NCBI GenBank assembly: GCA_964404595.1
Contig: CAYOKQ010000011.1
Coordinates: forward strand, 1-36,968
DNA length: 36,968 bases
From: CAYJXA01 sp964404595
GTDB lineage: Archaea > Nanobdellota > Nanobdellia > Woesearchaeales > GW2011-AR9
Direction of reading: 5' to 3'
Positions 7,494 through 16,179 of the stretch are shown piece by piece. Both the position numbers and the translations under genes were made by a program. Below the pieces are notes generated by a model. That model made no database searches, was not told where the DNA came from, and was given only the letters and a program-made list of their open reading frames with translations. Every line of letters begins with the position of its first letter. Position 1 is the first letter of the stretch.

Positions 7494-8645
7494 TTAAATC
7501 ATTCTTTCTTGTTGTAAGAACTGCTTCCAGCGAATCTCTGGAGGTAAACGCTCAATTTTCTGTACTAACTGAACCAGCCATTTCCCCACCTTCTCCAATT
7601 CATTAATTAATAATTTTAAGGACGCTTTTTCTTCTTTCGAAGTGAATTTTTTTTCTTGCAGGATTATCCTTATTTTTTCTTTATACTGGTGAGCTTCTCT
7701 CGTCAAAGCTTCTAATTTATGTTTCATCTCTTTGGCCGAGATCTCCTCTTCATTAGATCGAGGCTCAAAAATTACTCCATACACTTCTTCGGAAAGGACT
7801 TCTATTTCTCTCCACAGCGTTTTTCCATGAGGAACAGACATTTTCTTAAATTTTTCTGCCATAGCCCAGAAAATCTGGTTCCAATTTTTATACCCTTTTC
7901 TTGCGGCCAGGGCAATCAGCCGATCTTGTTCCTGAAATGACAAAAATCCGGAGTGCCTGATGAACTTTTCAATATATAGTAAATCATTACTTTCATACCA
8001 TCCATGATCACCGCCAACGGTTACTTTATATCCTTTTTTGCAGATTCTTTTTTTAACTGCTTCGTGAATTTTTTCACCTTGAGGATAGGGGATTGGGGTT
8101 GCTTCCCCGGCCAGAGCCTGCCAATCTTTCGGATTGACATAATATTCGGCTTCCGGCATTAAAATCTCCGCAGAAGCAGGCAATTTTAATTCTCCGATGA
8201 TCCAAGTGTCTACTGGATTTAAACAGACAATCCGGCTTATAATATCTTTGACGGGAATTAAAATTGCATATTTCCCATTCCAGGTTACCCACTGGCCATG
8301 AGCTGCCACTCCTTCCACCGGGTAATTTAAAGTGAAATGGATAGTTATTCGAGGATATTTCAATTGTAAATCTTCAATGATTTTTTTAGGATTTTTTTTT
8401 TGAAATAAATCTAAAAGAAAATGCCCGGTGGGTTTAAGTTTGCCTCCTTTTGGAAAATAGTTTGCCTGATGCACTGCAATTAAAGAGTTTGAATTGAGAT
8501 TTTCTAGGGCATATTCAAGCATTTTCGCCTTTTGCTCTACTTCTATCTCCTCATTATAGAGAGCTTTCCGGCGTAACTCTTCTTCCTGGGCTTCTACTTC
8601 TGCTAAATCAAAAAGTTCTTTAACCTCTTTCCGGCTAACCACCAT
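7494..8645 (-). CDS. Conserved-looking archaeal protein of unknown function
   Basis: I do not recognise this family. The ATG at 8643-8645 is preferred over the upstream TTG at 8699 because a TATA-like CTTTAATTAAG is centred about 27 bases before it. The product of about 383 residues has a charged helical N-terminus, a central alpha/beta region with several long hydrophobic strands (ITIHFTLNYPVEGVAAHG, WVTWNGKYAILIPVKDII, WIIGELKLPASAEILMP), a GDHGWYESNDLLYIEKF motif, and a long charged coiled-coil C-terminus. It lies downstream of purA but has its own promoter. No signal peptide or transmembrane helix is seen. Confidence 0.65.
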   Translation of the reverse strand: MVVSRKEVKELFDLAEVEAQEEELRRKALYNEEIEVEQKAKMLEYALENLNSNSLIAVHQANYFPKGGKLKPTGHFLLDLFQKKNPKKIIEDLQLKYPRITIHFTLNYPVEGVAAHGQWVTWNGKYAILIPVKDIISRIVCLNPVDTWIIGELKLPASAEILMPEAEYYVNPKDWQALAGEATPIPYPQGEKIHEAVKKRICKKGYKVTVGGDHGWYESNDLLYIEKFIRHSGFLSFQEQDRLIALAARKGYKNWNQIFWAMAEKFKKMSVPHGKTLWREIEVLSEEVYGVIFEPRSNEEEISAKEMKHKLEALTREAHQYKEKIRIILQEKKFTSKEEKASLKLLINELEKVGKWLVQLVQKIERLPPEIRWKQFLQQERMI

Positions 8646-8704
8646 GGTAATGAAATGCCTAAGCTTAATTAAAGTTTTGTTTTTGGACCATTGAGTCAAC
8701 CAGA

Positions 8705-9997
8705 TTACAAATCAAGCGGATTCTTATACACAATCACATCATCTTGTGCGGGTCCTGTGCCGAGCATCACAAATTCTTTTCCCGTCAATTGCTGGATGCG
8801 ATCAACATAGCGCTGGGCATTAGCGGTTAAAGTCTTTCCATCCAATTCCGTAAAATGTTTCCACGGCTTAAACTCTTCAAAAACAGGTTCAACCATTCCC
8901 AAAGTATCTCGTCGATGAAAGGAAACATCCCACTCACGATATGTTTTTCGTCCAATCTTATAACCGGTCACCATTTTCAGCGGCTCATTCATTGTATGCA
9001 ATTCTTCTAATCGGTCGCCGCAGGTTCCCACCAAATAATCAGTGCTGGTGGCGTCAACGGCATATTTCACTGCCACCGCATCGAACCAGCCAATTTCCCG
9101 TGCTTTACCGGTCGTGCTGCCAAATTCTCCCCATTTCCTACGCACAATATCTTCTAAAAAAGAATCCATCCTGGACACAAAAGCTCTATCTCCCGTTCCC
9201 ACGCTGCTGCAATATAATTTGACAACGCTAATGATCGTGTCCGTTCCATTGGGCACATTGGCAATATTCGAGGACGTCACCCCAGGATATTGTCCGGCAT
9301 TCACATCCAATAAAAATCCCTGTGCCCCTTCGCAAATCCAATACTCTTTCCCATGTGCTGTTTGTGCAACATGCTGCTGCACCATAAATTGCTGCAAGAA
9401 TTCCCGCTCTTGGGCATAACTCTCGGTAAAATTCCAAGCCGTACCTTGTTTCTTGGGCATACCTTGGGGAAAACGTTTTTCCAGACATTCTAACATTACA
9501 TATTTATCCAAAAATTCTACAAACCGAATACCCACTCGTCCATATTTGTCAATAGCGGCGTGTTTAATGCCATTTCCCGTGCTGGTATGGGCGGCTTGTT
9601 TGAATGCTTTTTGATCTTTTTGAACGTGATAATCTAATATGACCTGTGCCGTTGCCGCGATGCCTAAATTCCATCTGTGCACGGGGATGCCTCTGTCTTG
9701 TAAATCTTTAATTTCTGCCATTAATTTTCGTGGATTGATATACATCCCTTCGCCCAGATGATTGTATACCTGAGGAATGGTAATACCACAGGGAATTTGA
9801 TGAAGTTTTAAAGTTTCATTTCCCAGAATTAAAGTATGTCCGGCATTGGGGCCGCCTTCATATCGCTCCACTGCCACTTTCTCATATTTCAGGTCAGGAG
9901 AGACTCGTTGGGCAGCGAGTGAACCTGTTTTTTGGGTAATTTTTCCTTTGCCTTCATCTCCGGTTTGTCCGCCCACAAAGCAAATACGTTTAGTCAT
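8705..9997 (-). CDS. purA: Adenylosuccinate synthetase
   Basis: PurA joins IMP and aspartate using GTP, the first committed step from IMP to AMP. The 430-residue product has the glycine-rich GDEGKGK loop near residues 13-19, with the catalytic Asp and Lys, then YEGGPNAGHT and TSTGNGIKHA, and a GEFGSTTGKAREIGWFDA stretch. The longer frame to 10057 adds an unlikely N-terminus; the ATG at 9995-9997 is preferred because a GGTTAAAAAGG TATA-like box lies about 27 bases upstream. The protein appears full length. Purine conversion here implies that IMP is available from synthesis or salvage. Confidence 0.93.
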   Translation of the reverse strand: MTKRICFVGGQTGDEGKGKITQKTGSLAAQRVSPDLKYEKVAVERYEGGPNAGHTLILGNETLKLHQIPCGITIPQVYNHLGEGMYINPRKLMAEIKDLQDRGIPVHRWNLGIAATAQVILDYHVQKDQKAFKQAAHTSTGNGIKHAAIDKYGRVGIRFVEFLDKYVMLECLEKRFPQGMPKKQGTAWNFTESYAQEREFLQQFMVQQHVAQTAHGKEYWICEGAQGFLLDVNAGQYPGVTSSNIANVPNGTDTIISVVKLYCSSVGTGDRAFVSRMDSFLEDIVRRKWGEFGSTTGKAREIGWFDAVAVKYAVDATSTDYLVGTCGDRLEELHTMNEPLKMVTGYKIGRKTYREWDVSFHRRDTLGMVEPVFEEFKPWKHFTELDGKTLTANAQRYVDRIQQLTGKEFVMLGTGPAQDDVIVYKNPLDL

Positions 9998-10081
9998 GTC
10001 ATTAATGAATCTTGATGCCCTTTTTAACCATTTGTACTCTTGAATAAATATATTCAATACGCTTGAGTCTTTGACACCTTC

Positions 10082-10615
10082 TTAATTCCGGTGTGCTTTG
10101 GCCAATTCCAGCAGATCATCCGAGAAAGGTTCTTGATAGGTGGCTTTTCTCTTGGGCACAAATTCTTCGTCGATCCTTTTCACGTATTCTTTAACCCTGC
10201 TCATCACCGACTTGAGAATGAACTGCTCCACTTTCTCTTCGAAGAGTTCAGAGACATTACTAAATTCGGTAATACGATACAAATTAGCATTTGATTCGAT
10301 TAAGTGCAGATCTTTAATTCGTTTGAGCTGCCTTCGGACATTAGAAGACGCGATGCCCAGCAAAGGTAATTTCATCCGTTTCCGTTCTTCGATAACCTGA
10401 TTTTTAATTTCTTCTGAATGCAGTTCATTGCGGTACTGTTTTGCTTTGAGTAAAACATGCAGCACGTCAACAACCACGTCGCGCGAATCTCCTGGCTGCA
10501 ATAAACCAACGGACAAACAAAATTTGCGTACCAACTCCCTCTCAGACGTAGTGGGCTTTTCATATCGACGCAATGTGATTTCCGCCAGTGGCGTATCCCT
10601 GCTTATTTTTCCCAT
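10082..10615 (-). CDS. Winged-helix protein, possible regulator
   Basis: A 177-residue soluble protein. Residues about 85-125 have the character of a winged helix: LGIASSNVRRQLKRIKDLHLIESNANLYRITEF reads as helix, recognition helix, then a beta wing. The N-terminal half is helical and charged, and the C-terminus contains an acidic/basic helix that may dimerise. It lies 25 bases downstream of gltX in the same orientation, with GAGGG a few bases before its ATG, so it is probably the second gene of a gltX operon. The DNA target is unknown. Confidence 0.6.
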   Translation of the reverse strand: MGKISRDTPLAEITLRRYEKPTTSERELVRKFCLSVGLLQPGDSRDVVVDVLHVLLKAKQYRNELHSEEIKNQVIEERKRMKLPLLGIASSNVRRQLKRIKDLHLIESNANLYRITEFSNVSELFEEKVEQFILKSVMSRVKEYVKRIDEEFVPKRKATYQEPFSDDLLELAKAHRN

Positions 10616-10640
10616 GAGTATCCCTCTTTATTGTTTATTT

Positions 10641-12380
10641 TTATTTATGTAAATACCACAATACTATCTTATCTCCGGTTACGGCATCCACTCTCGCAAA
10701 ATATCGCCGCTCCAGCTGGACGATATCACCTGCCTTCAAAGAGGCCATCGCATCTTCTCCGATGCCCATGGCGATGACATTATGTTCCAGCACCACTTCT
10801 ACTCCAATATTTCCCAGCTGGGGCAGCCAATGGATGATGGTGCCTTTGTGCGCGCTGTTCTTATACTCCTCGTATGTTCCGGGCACATAGGCAAATTTGT
10901 TATTTTTAAATTCAAAATTGCAATAATCCATTACACGATGTACATATCCTTCCCCCAATCTTCTAAAATCACTCTCGGCGATATATACTTCTTTAGTTGC
11001 TTGTAATATCCTTTGTCCTCGCTGCGGGAAATCAGGGTGTTTGGCTAATTCTACTTTCTGTGCCGGTGCTCCTTGAATAACAATGCCCACAGGATTATCC
11101 ACAAAGAAATATCGATTGACTTCTTTATCGATAATCATCTTATTAAACGCATCAATATTTTTCCAGAATTCTTCTCTGCTTACGGTTTTATCATTAAGAC
11201 TCAGACCAATTTCTATTGCGTAACGGCGAAATGATCCGGGCTGGTATCCTCTTCTGCGCAGCGCCGGCAAAAATGGCAGACGAATATCCTCCCACCCGCG
11301 ATATTCTCCCTGCTCAATAGCTTTTCTGGTTTCCGAAGTGCTGAGAATAAAACCATCAAAATTAATCCTGCCCCAATGCCGGTATTCAGGATACTTCCAG
11401 CCAAAACAATCCATGATCAAGCGTTCTTTCTGGGCATTATCCGCGTGGTCTTTTCCGTTTAACACATGGGTAATGCCTAATTCATGGTCATCGATGGCGA
11501 CAGCAAAGACCATTAATGGCCACACTCTATGTTCTTTCCCGGTTTTAGGATGGACGTGCTCTACGATACGCATGATGCCAAAATCACGCATGGCAGGATT
11601 TTTATGGGCAATATCGGTCTTTAACCGTAACACTACTTCACCTTCTGCATAGCCGCCGCTAAACATTTTCTCGTATCGCAATTGGTTTTCTGTAATGCTC
11701 AATGTTCTGCATAAACAGGCAATGCCCTTATTTTTCTGTTCTCTCCATTCTTCTGATGGACACGTACAAGCATACACTTTTCCCAGTTGGACTAATTTTT
11801 CCGCATGGTCATAATATATTCCCAGCCGTGACGATTGAACAACTATTTCTGAAATGCCATTGTCAGTGAGCCACTGTGCATCTCGCTCAATTAATTCATA
11901 TGCAGGGGGATAAATATTTTCAGGATTGGTGTCTTCTATTCTTAAAATCAGTTTGCCATTATACATTTTGGCATATTCATAATTTAATGAAACGCCATAG
12001 GCATGCCCGATATGCAGTGGACCGCTGGGAGAAGGGGCGATTCTCACTACCACTTTTCCTTTCTCTGCGTTAGGGAGTGGTTTTAATGGCCCTTCGACAA
12101 TGGGCCCTTCTTCTTCCTGGAGTAATTCTGGTGCGAGCTGCTGCAAGCGTTGTTGTTGCTCTGCAAGAGAAATTGTCTCTATTTCTTGGGCAATAGTATT
12201 TATCTCTTTCATCAATGCCGGTACGTCTTTCTTGAGTTCCGGGTTTTCCTTGAGGATGAGGCCTAGAACTGCTTTGGGATTGGCTTTTCCTTGGAATTCG
12301 AGTGCATTTTTGAGAATATATTTGAGGACGAGATTATTGTGAGAGCTTACATCCTCTCCGCCTTTCTTTGATCCTTTCAT
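10641..12380 (-). CDS. gltX: Glutamyl-tRNA synthetase, archaeal type
   Basis: This 579-residue class I synthetase charges tRNA-Glu; in archaea the non-discriminating form also makes Glu-tRNA-Gln for amidation. It has an archaeal/eukaryotic-type N-terminal helical extension (about 100 residues), the HIGH motif in APSPSGPLHIGHAYG, IEDTNP after it, a zinc-binding-like CTCPSEEW segment with further cysteines, GKDH, and a KMSKS-equivalent FILSTSETRK. The C-terminal half is the beta-barrel anticodon-binding region typical of archaeal GluRS and GlnRS. A TATA-like CATTTAAGAAC is centred about 30 bases upstream of the ATG, consistent with a leaderless transcript. Confidence 0.93.
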   Translation of the reverse strand: MKGSKKGGEDVSSHNNLVLKYILKNALEFQGKANPKAVLGLILKENPELKKDVPALMKEINTIAQEIETISLAEQQQRLQQLAPELLQEEEGPIVEGPLKPLPNAEKGKVVVRIAPSPSGPLHIGHAYGVSLNYEYAKMYNGKLILRIEDTNPENIYPPAYELIERDAQWLTDNGISEIVVQSSRLGIYYDHAEKLVQLGKVYACTCPSEEWREQKNKGIACLCRTLSITENQLRYEKMFSGGYAEGEVVLRLKTDIAHKNPAMRDFGIMRIVEHVHPKTGKEHRVWPLMVFAVAIDDHELGITHVLNGKDHADNAQKERLIMDCFGWKYPEYRHWGRINFDGFILSTSETRKAIEQGEYRGWEDIRLPFLPALRRRGYQPGSFRRYAIEIGLSLNDKTVSREEFWKNIDAFNKMIIDKEVNRYFFVDNPVGIVIQGAPAQKVELAKHPDFPQRGQRILQATKEVYIAESDFRRLGEGYVHRVMDYCNFEFKNNKFAYVPGTYEEYKNSAHKGTIIHWLPQLGNIGVEVVLEHNVIAMGIGEDAMASLKAGDIVQLERRYFARVDAVTGDKIVLWYLHK

Positions 12381-12468
12381 TAAAGATTAGAAATGAGGGA
12401 TAGTTCTTAAATGTTTTTGTCAGCAGGTTTTTAATATTATTCCAATATTAACTATATTTGAGTAGTAA

Positions 12469-12480
12469 ACTTTATAAATC
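12469..12480 (+). promoter_or_regulatory. TATA box of the interrupted multi-HTH gene
   Basis: CTTTATAAATC is centred about 27 bases before the ATG at 12501. The intact promoter suggests that the gene was, or still is, expressed despite its internal stops. Confidence 0.6.
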
Positions 12481-12500
12481 ACCTGAGTTGAAGGATAAAT

Positions 12501-13573
12501 ATGAGCGAACAACGAAAGCGGCGGCTGGAAGCATTGATTAAGAGCAAAGTCTCATTGGAAATTATTTGTGAACGGATGGGATATAAGAATTCTCGGGGGT
12601 TGCGCTAAGATGGAAAGCAAAATGAAATTACACTTCCTTGCTCGATAGAGGAGCAATTGGCTACCTTTTCTCGAAATTCCAGATATGATAGTGATCTTGC
12701 GTTAGGGCTACCGATGATGGAAATTGCCCAGCGCCAAGGCTGTACCAGACAAAATATCTATTTCTATATTCAGAAAACTAAACAGCAAGAATTTTATCGT
12801 GCGCAGCGGGAAAGGGTCAAACAAAGCGTTGGCAACAAGGGTTGGAGTAATGGTGTAAAGGCTCCAATTTTTTTCCAGCAATTCCTGATTGATGTATTGC
12901 ACTCTTTCATTACCGTGAAATGCACAGAAAAAGGATTTGCGTATGAAAAAGCTTGGCATGCATATACCACCAAAAATCTGTCTCGGAATTTTTCCGAATT
13001 ACTGGCGCTTTTTGAAGGCTATGAATATGCACTAAATAAAGGGGTTAAACTCTCTTTAAAAGAATTTGGTGAATGTTTAGAATTACCTTTCCCATCCCTC
13101 AGTAGAATTTTTAAAAGAGAGGAAATTGAACCAATGTATGGAACTAATCCTCTTCCTTAGAGAAAAATAAGCAGATACAAAAAACAACGAATACTTGCTT
13201 GTTTTGATCTTCCTTTGTCAATAGAAGACTTGGCATATTTTTCCGGAATAAAGCCTGGTTCAATAAATAGTTATTTTGCTCGTCCAAAAACCAAACGGAT
13301 TAAATCTTGGCGCGNNNNNNNNNNGACAGAAGAAAATGGGAAAGGCATCTTACCTACCGTCTGGCCAGCCAAATCTTTGAAGCGAAGGACGCATCATTTT
13401 CACTTGATGAAATGTGTGAATATGCTGCCACGAAACCAAATATTGTGGAGTTTGCATTGGAACATCGAACGGAGATTGAAAAACCTATCATCACCGGGCT
13501 GCAAAGATTATATCCCCAAAAAGATATTAAAGCGCCCTATCTGATTACCTATGGCGTGGCGAAGTTTCTTTAA
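12501..13573 (+). pseudogene. Multi-HTH protein gene interrupted by two in-frame stops
   Basis: One reading frame runs from ATG 12501 to TAA 13571-13573 with in-frame stops only at TAA 12606-12608 and TAG 13158-13160. Removing 11 bases at the N gap (ten N plus one duplicated G) leaves 354 codons in one frame. The conceptual protein holds about five helix-turn-helix-like segments: ICERMGYKNS, MMEIAQRQGCTRQNIYFYIQ, LKEFGECLELPFPSLSRIF, IEDLAYFSGIKPGSINSYF and LDEMCEYAATKPNIVEFAL. No frameshift is needed, so this looks recently inactivated, translated as shorter pieces, or read through. A promoter is present. It lies directly upstream of another DNA-binding protein gene. Confidence 0.7.
13315..13324. 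other. Assembly gap (10 N) inside the multi-HTH gene
   Basis: The base before the gap and the base after it are both G. Merging them gives KSWRDRRKWERHLTYRL and restores the downstream frame, whereas reading with no overlap does not. The true gap length is therefore likely to be minus one. Confidence 0.6.
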
Positions 13574-13616
13574 ATGAACGTAAAATTATATAAACCATAA
13601 AAGATAACTTACGGAC

Positions 13617-14285
13617 ATGTGGATCACCAAACTGAAATTACAACATAAAGACTGCCCGATAGTCACTCGCTGCAAAAAATTTCATCTCATCGTTTTCTCC
13701 TACCCAAGCACGTGGTACGAGAAAAAAGATCATAAGTTTGCGACCACTACCTGCTATTTCCAAAGCCAGGACGAAGCTAAAAAGAAAAAATTTCTTGCCG
13801 AATTGAAGGTAGATACACGTATAACGCAGCTGGAAGTCGCAGGAAATACCTTTACGTATGAAATAAATCTGGGAAAGAAAGGCGAACACGTGATGCTCTA
13901 CCGCCCGCAGCAGATATTCTTTGTCAAGCCCACCATCAATCACTTTGATGGACATGAATACTGGGAAGTGGCGTCGTGGAAACGGGAAGAATTGGAAAAG
14001 TTCATTCAGCGGCTCAAAGAGCATATGGACGTGGCGATAATTTTGAAGATGGAACACTCTTCTCTCACTGATGTTTATTTCCCCAATGTCATGCCCAAAG
14101 TATCTATCAGCCAGAAAAAAGCATTGGAATTAGCCTATCAGCACGGATATTATTCTTATCCGCGAAAAATAAAGTTGGAGCAGCTAGCAAAGTTAGCCAA
14201 GGTCGGACTTTCCACCTTTCAAGAGCATTTGCGCAAAGCGGAGCTGCGATTATTGCCGGTGATCATCGAGCAGCAGTTGAAGTAA
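13617..14285 (+). CDS. HTH_10 (bacterio-opsin activator type) transcriptional regulator
   Basis: The 222-residue protein ends in an HTH_10 domain: ISQKKALELAYQHGYYSYPR, then KIKLEQLAKLAKVGLSTFQEHLRKAELRLLP. This is the arrangement of archaeal Bat-like regulators, including the GYY-PR turn. The N-terminal 150 residues are an alpha/beta region that may sense a ligand, comparable to the Bat-type N-terminal domains, though its identity is not clear. The TATA-like ATTATATAAACC is centred about 27 bases before the ATG. It follows the interrupted multi-HTH gene by about 45 bases, so the pair may have formed a regulatory unit. Confidence 0.82.
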   Translation: MWITKLKLQHKDCPIVTRCKKFHLIVFSYPSTWYEKKDHKFATTTCYFQSQDEAKKKKFLAELKVDTRITQLEVAGNTFTYEINLGKKGEHVMLYRPQQIFFVKPTINHFDGHEYWEVASWKREELEKFIQRLKEHMDVAIILKMEHSSLTDVYFPNVMPKVSISQKKALELAYQHGYYSYPRKIKLEQLAKLAKVGLSTFQEHLRKAELRLLPVIIEQQLK

Positions 14286-14401
14286 AGCTAAGTCAAAATT
14301 CTACTTTTTCTGGATAATCTGCGTAACCGAAGAAGTTCGGGTAAAAGAAGATATAAGGGTACAATTTCTTAGTGGTAAAATGATTAAAAAGTGAATGAAA
14401 A

Positions 14402-15484
14402 ATGGACACGCCACAACACCAATTACTAAATGGAATTAATCACCTGCTGGAGATTGCTCAAAATAGAGATTTAGGATTGGTAACACGAATATATCTCGCT
14501 GATGACATTGCTATTCTATTAGGTGAAGTAGAGCAAAAAGTAGCACACAAGTTTGAATCGTTTTGTACGAATCAAAAGATACCCGAAGTGATATATAAAC
14601 AGGACCAAATTAAACCTTTATCTGCCATCGTAGAATCGGAGGCACTCGCCCAGACGTATATGCACTTATTAACGCTTCAATCACAATTACGACGGGATGC
14701 AGCAAAGATAATCTTTGACAGCCCAACTGATGATCATAGAGTATCATCTGAGCGAGAGATATTTCTTGAAAACAGGAAGGAGAAAATCTTTGCCTTCTAC
14801 AAACGGGCAAAAGAGCTTAGTCAAAATTTGCGCTTGCCATTGGAACTTGCTGTCGATATCTACGCATCGGCGGGGGAAAGTAATGTGCGCGTTGCCTTAT
14901 CAGAATATGAATCTGCACGTCTGCCCAATGCCAGGCACTATTTCGAAGAAGCGGCAGATTCATTTCTGAAAGTCGCAGAAGTTGATATAAATAGTATCTG
15001 GTATGGAAAAGCTGGAGTGTGTTTATTGCGAGCACAGAAGTATGAAGAAGCTATTTCTAGTTTAAATACAGCTGAGGAGCTTTGTGTACACGAAGCAGAG
15101 AGTCCCCAAAAAGTATTTTTAGAGGGAATAAATAACCTCTATCGTGCAGAAGCCTATTTCAAATTAGGAAGATATCAGGAAGCTCTTGACGATGCGGTTC
15201 TCTGCATTAAGGCGAAGCCAGATTTTGAGGATGGATATATCGTACAAGGAGATGCCTTGCGAAAATTAGGAAGAACTGAAGAAGCAGTACAGAGTTATGA
15301 ACAAGCGTTAGCGATCACCAACAAACAGGCATGTAATGAACGTGATTTTTCTGAATATTGCTTAGCTATTCGTGCCGAGCGTGGCCTGCAAAAATTAGGA
15401 AAAAGCACCTCTACCAAATTTGAAGAGGAAGCGATAGAAGAAGGATTTAAGAAAATTAAAGAAATAATGAATGAATATGATTAA
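14402..15484 (+). CDS. TPR-repeat protein
   Basis: The 360-residue protein is all-helical. The C-terminal half has tetratricopeptide repeats, clearest in YRAEAYFKLGRYQEALDDAV, YIVQGDALRKLGRTEEAVQS and GKAGVCLLRAQKYEEAISSL. The N-terminal half (about 170 residues) is helical without a recognised domain. There is no signal peptide or transmembrane helix. TPR arrays mediate protein-protein contacts, and the partner is not evident. A truncated csaA begins two bases after its stop, so that fragment would be co-transcribed. Confidence 0.8.
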   Translation: MDTPQHQLLNGINHLLEIAQNRDLGLVTRIYLADDIAILLGEVEQKVAHKFESFCTNQKIPEVIYKQDQIKPLSAIVESEALAQTYMHLLTLQSQLRRDAAKIIFDSPTDDHRVSSEREIFLENRKEKIFAFYKRAKELSQNLRLPLELAVDIYASAGESNVRVALSEYESARLPNARHYFEEAADSFLKVAEVDINSIWYGKAGVCLLRAQKYEEAISSLNTAEELCVHEAESPQKVFLEGINNLYRAEAYFKLGRYQEALDDAVLCIKAKPDFEDGYIVQGDALRKLGRTEEAVQSYEQALAITNKQACNERDFSEYCLAIRAERGLQKLGKSTSTKFEEEAIEEGFKKIKEIMNEYD

Positions 15485-15485
15485 A

Positions 15486-15611
15486 ATGAATCACACCATC
15501 GCCTACGACGATTTCCTGAACGTAGATCTGCGAGTTGGCACTATCATCGCCGTCGACGATTTCCCGCAAGCCAGAAAGCCGGCCTACAAACTTAAAATTG
15601 ATCTTGGATAA
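15486..15611 (+). pseudogene. csaA: Truncated CsaA-like tRNA-binding OB-fold protein
   Basis: A 41-codon frame encodes YDDFLNVDLRVGTIIAVDDF, continuing to PQARKPAYKLKIDLG and then a stop. This matches the first third of CsaA/EMAP-II-type tRNA-binding OB-fold proteins, which are normally about 110 residues. The expected continuation (a GIKKSSAQ-type segment and later strands) is absent from all three frames downstream. It is therefore a 3'-truncated remnant. The truncation point is followed by an A-rich stretch and a convergent lipoprotein gene. Confidence 0.75.
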
Positions 15612-15663
15612 AAAAGTAAAAAATGGAATGCGGCTGTATTAATCCCATTAAAAACTCTCATAC

Positions 15664-16179
15664 TCAGTGCTGTAAATCCCTTTCTGTTATCGAACGGGCT
15701 TCTTCAATAAGTCTTCTTTTTTCCCATCGTAGGTCGGAAGAAATAGGTAATTTTTCCAATTCATCAGCTATTTTCCAGGCGGTTCTGAATTCTTCTTTTC
15801 GTTTTATTCCTTCGCAAGCGGTAGAAACATTTTCAGGATACCAAGTTGAATCATACAGCTCGCTTCCACCCACCCCAATTATAAAAGGATCACCACATTC
15901 AACGGATACAAAGCGTACATCAATGGGATAAGGCGGCGCACCATTGAGGATTTCAAACCAGGAATTTCGTTCATGACCTCGAATTGCCTGAAAGTACACA
16001 CTATTATTACTCCTGTAAATGCCGCTGATACCTTCGGTGATAGAAATAGTATAGAAATGTATGCCGGGCGTGGTTGACGTATCATTTGTGATAATGTTAC
16101 TTTTAGTGGTGCATCCAAACAGTATAAGAAATAAAATAAAGATACAAAATGGCTTAGCAAAAAATATTTGAATTTTCAA
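15664..16179 (-). CDS. Predicted lipoprotein, unknown function
   Basis: The 171-residue product begins with a positively charged N-terminus and a long hydrophobic stretch ending in LILFGC, a good lipobox with Cys23. The rest is a soluble extracytoplasmic domain with two more cysteines (VECGDPF and VSTACEG) that could form a disulfide. No family is recognised. The start appears to be TTG at 16177-16179, overlapping the TGA of the upstream gene, with GGGGGAAG just before it as Shine-Dalgarno. With the lgt-linked protein it is one of two Lgt substrate candidates in the window. Confidence 0.7.
   Translation of the reverse strand: MKIQIFFAKPFCIFILFLILFGCTTKSNIITNDTSTTPGIHFYTISITEGISGIYRSNNSVYFQAIRGHERNSWFEILNGAPPYPIDVRFVSVECGDPFIIGVGGSELYDSTWYPENVSTACEGIKRKEEFRTAWKIADELEKLPISSDLRWEKRRLIEEARSITERDLQH

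Noticed and set aside
12501..13573. Selenocysteine or pyrrolysine recoding of the two stops
   Set aside because: The stops are TAA and TAG, not TGA; a single recoding system would not explain both. Nonsense mutation or separate short proteins are simpler.
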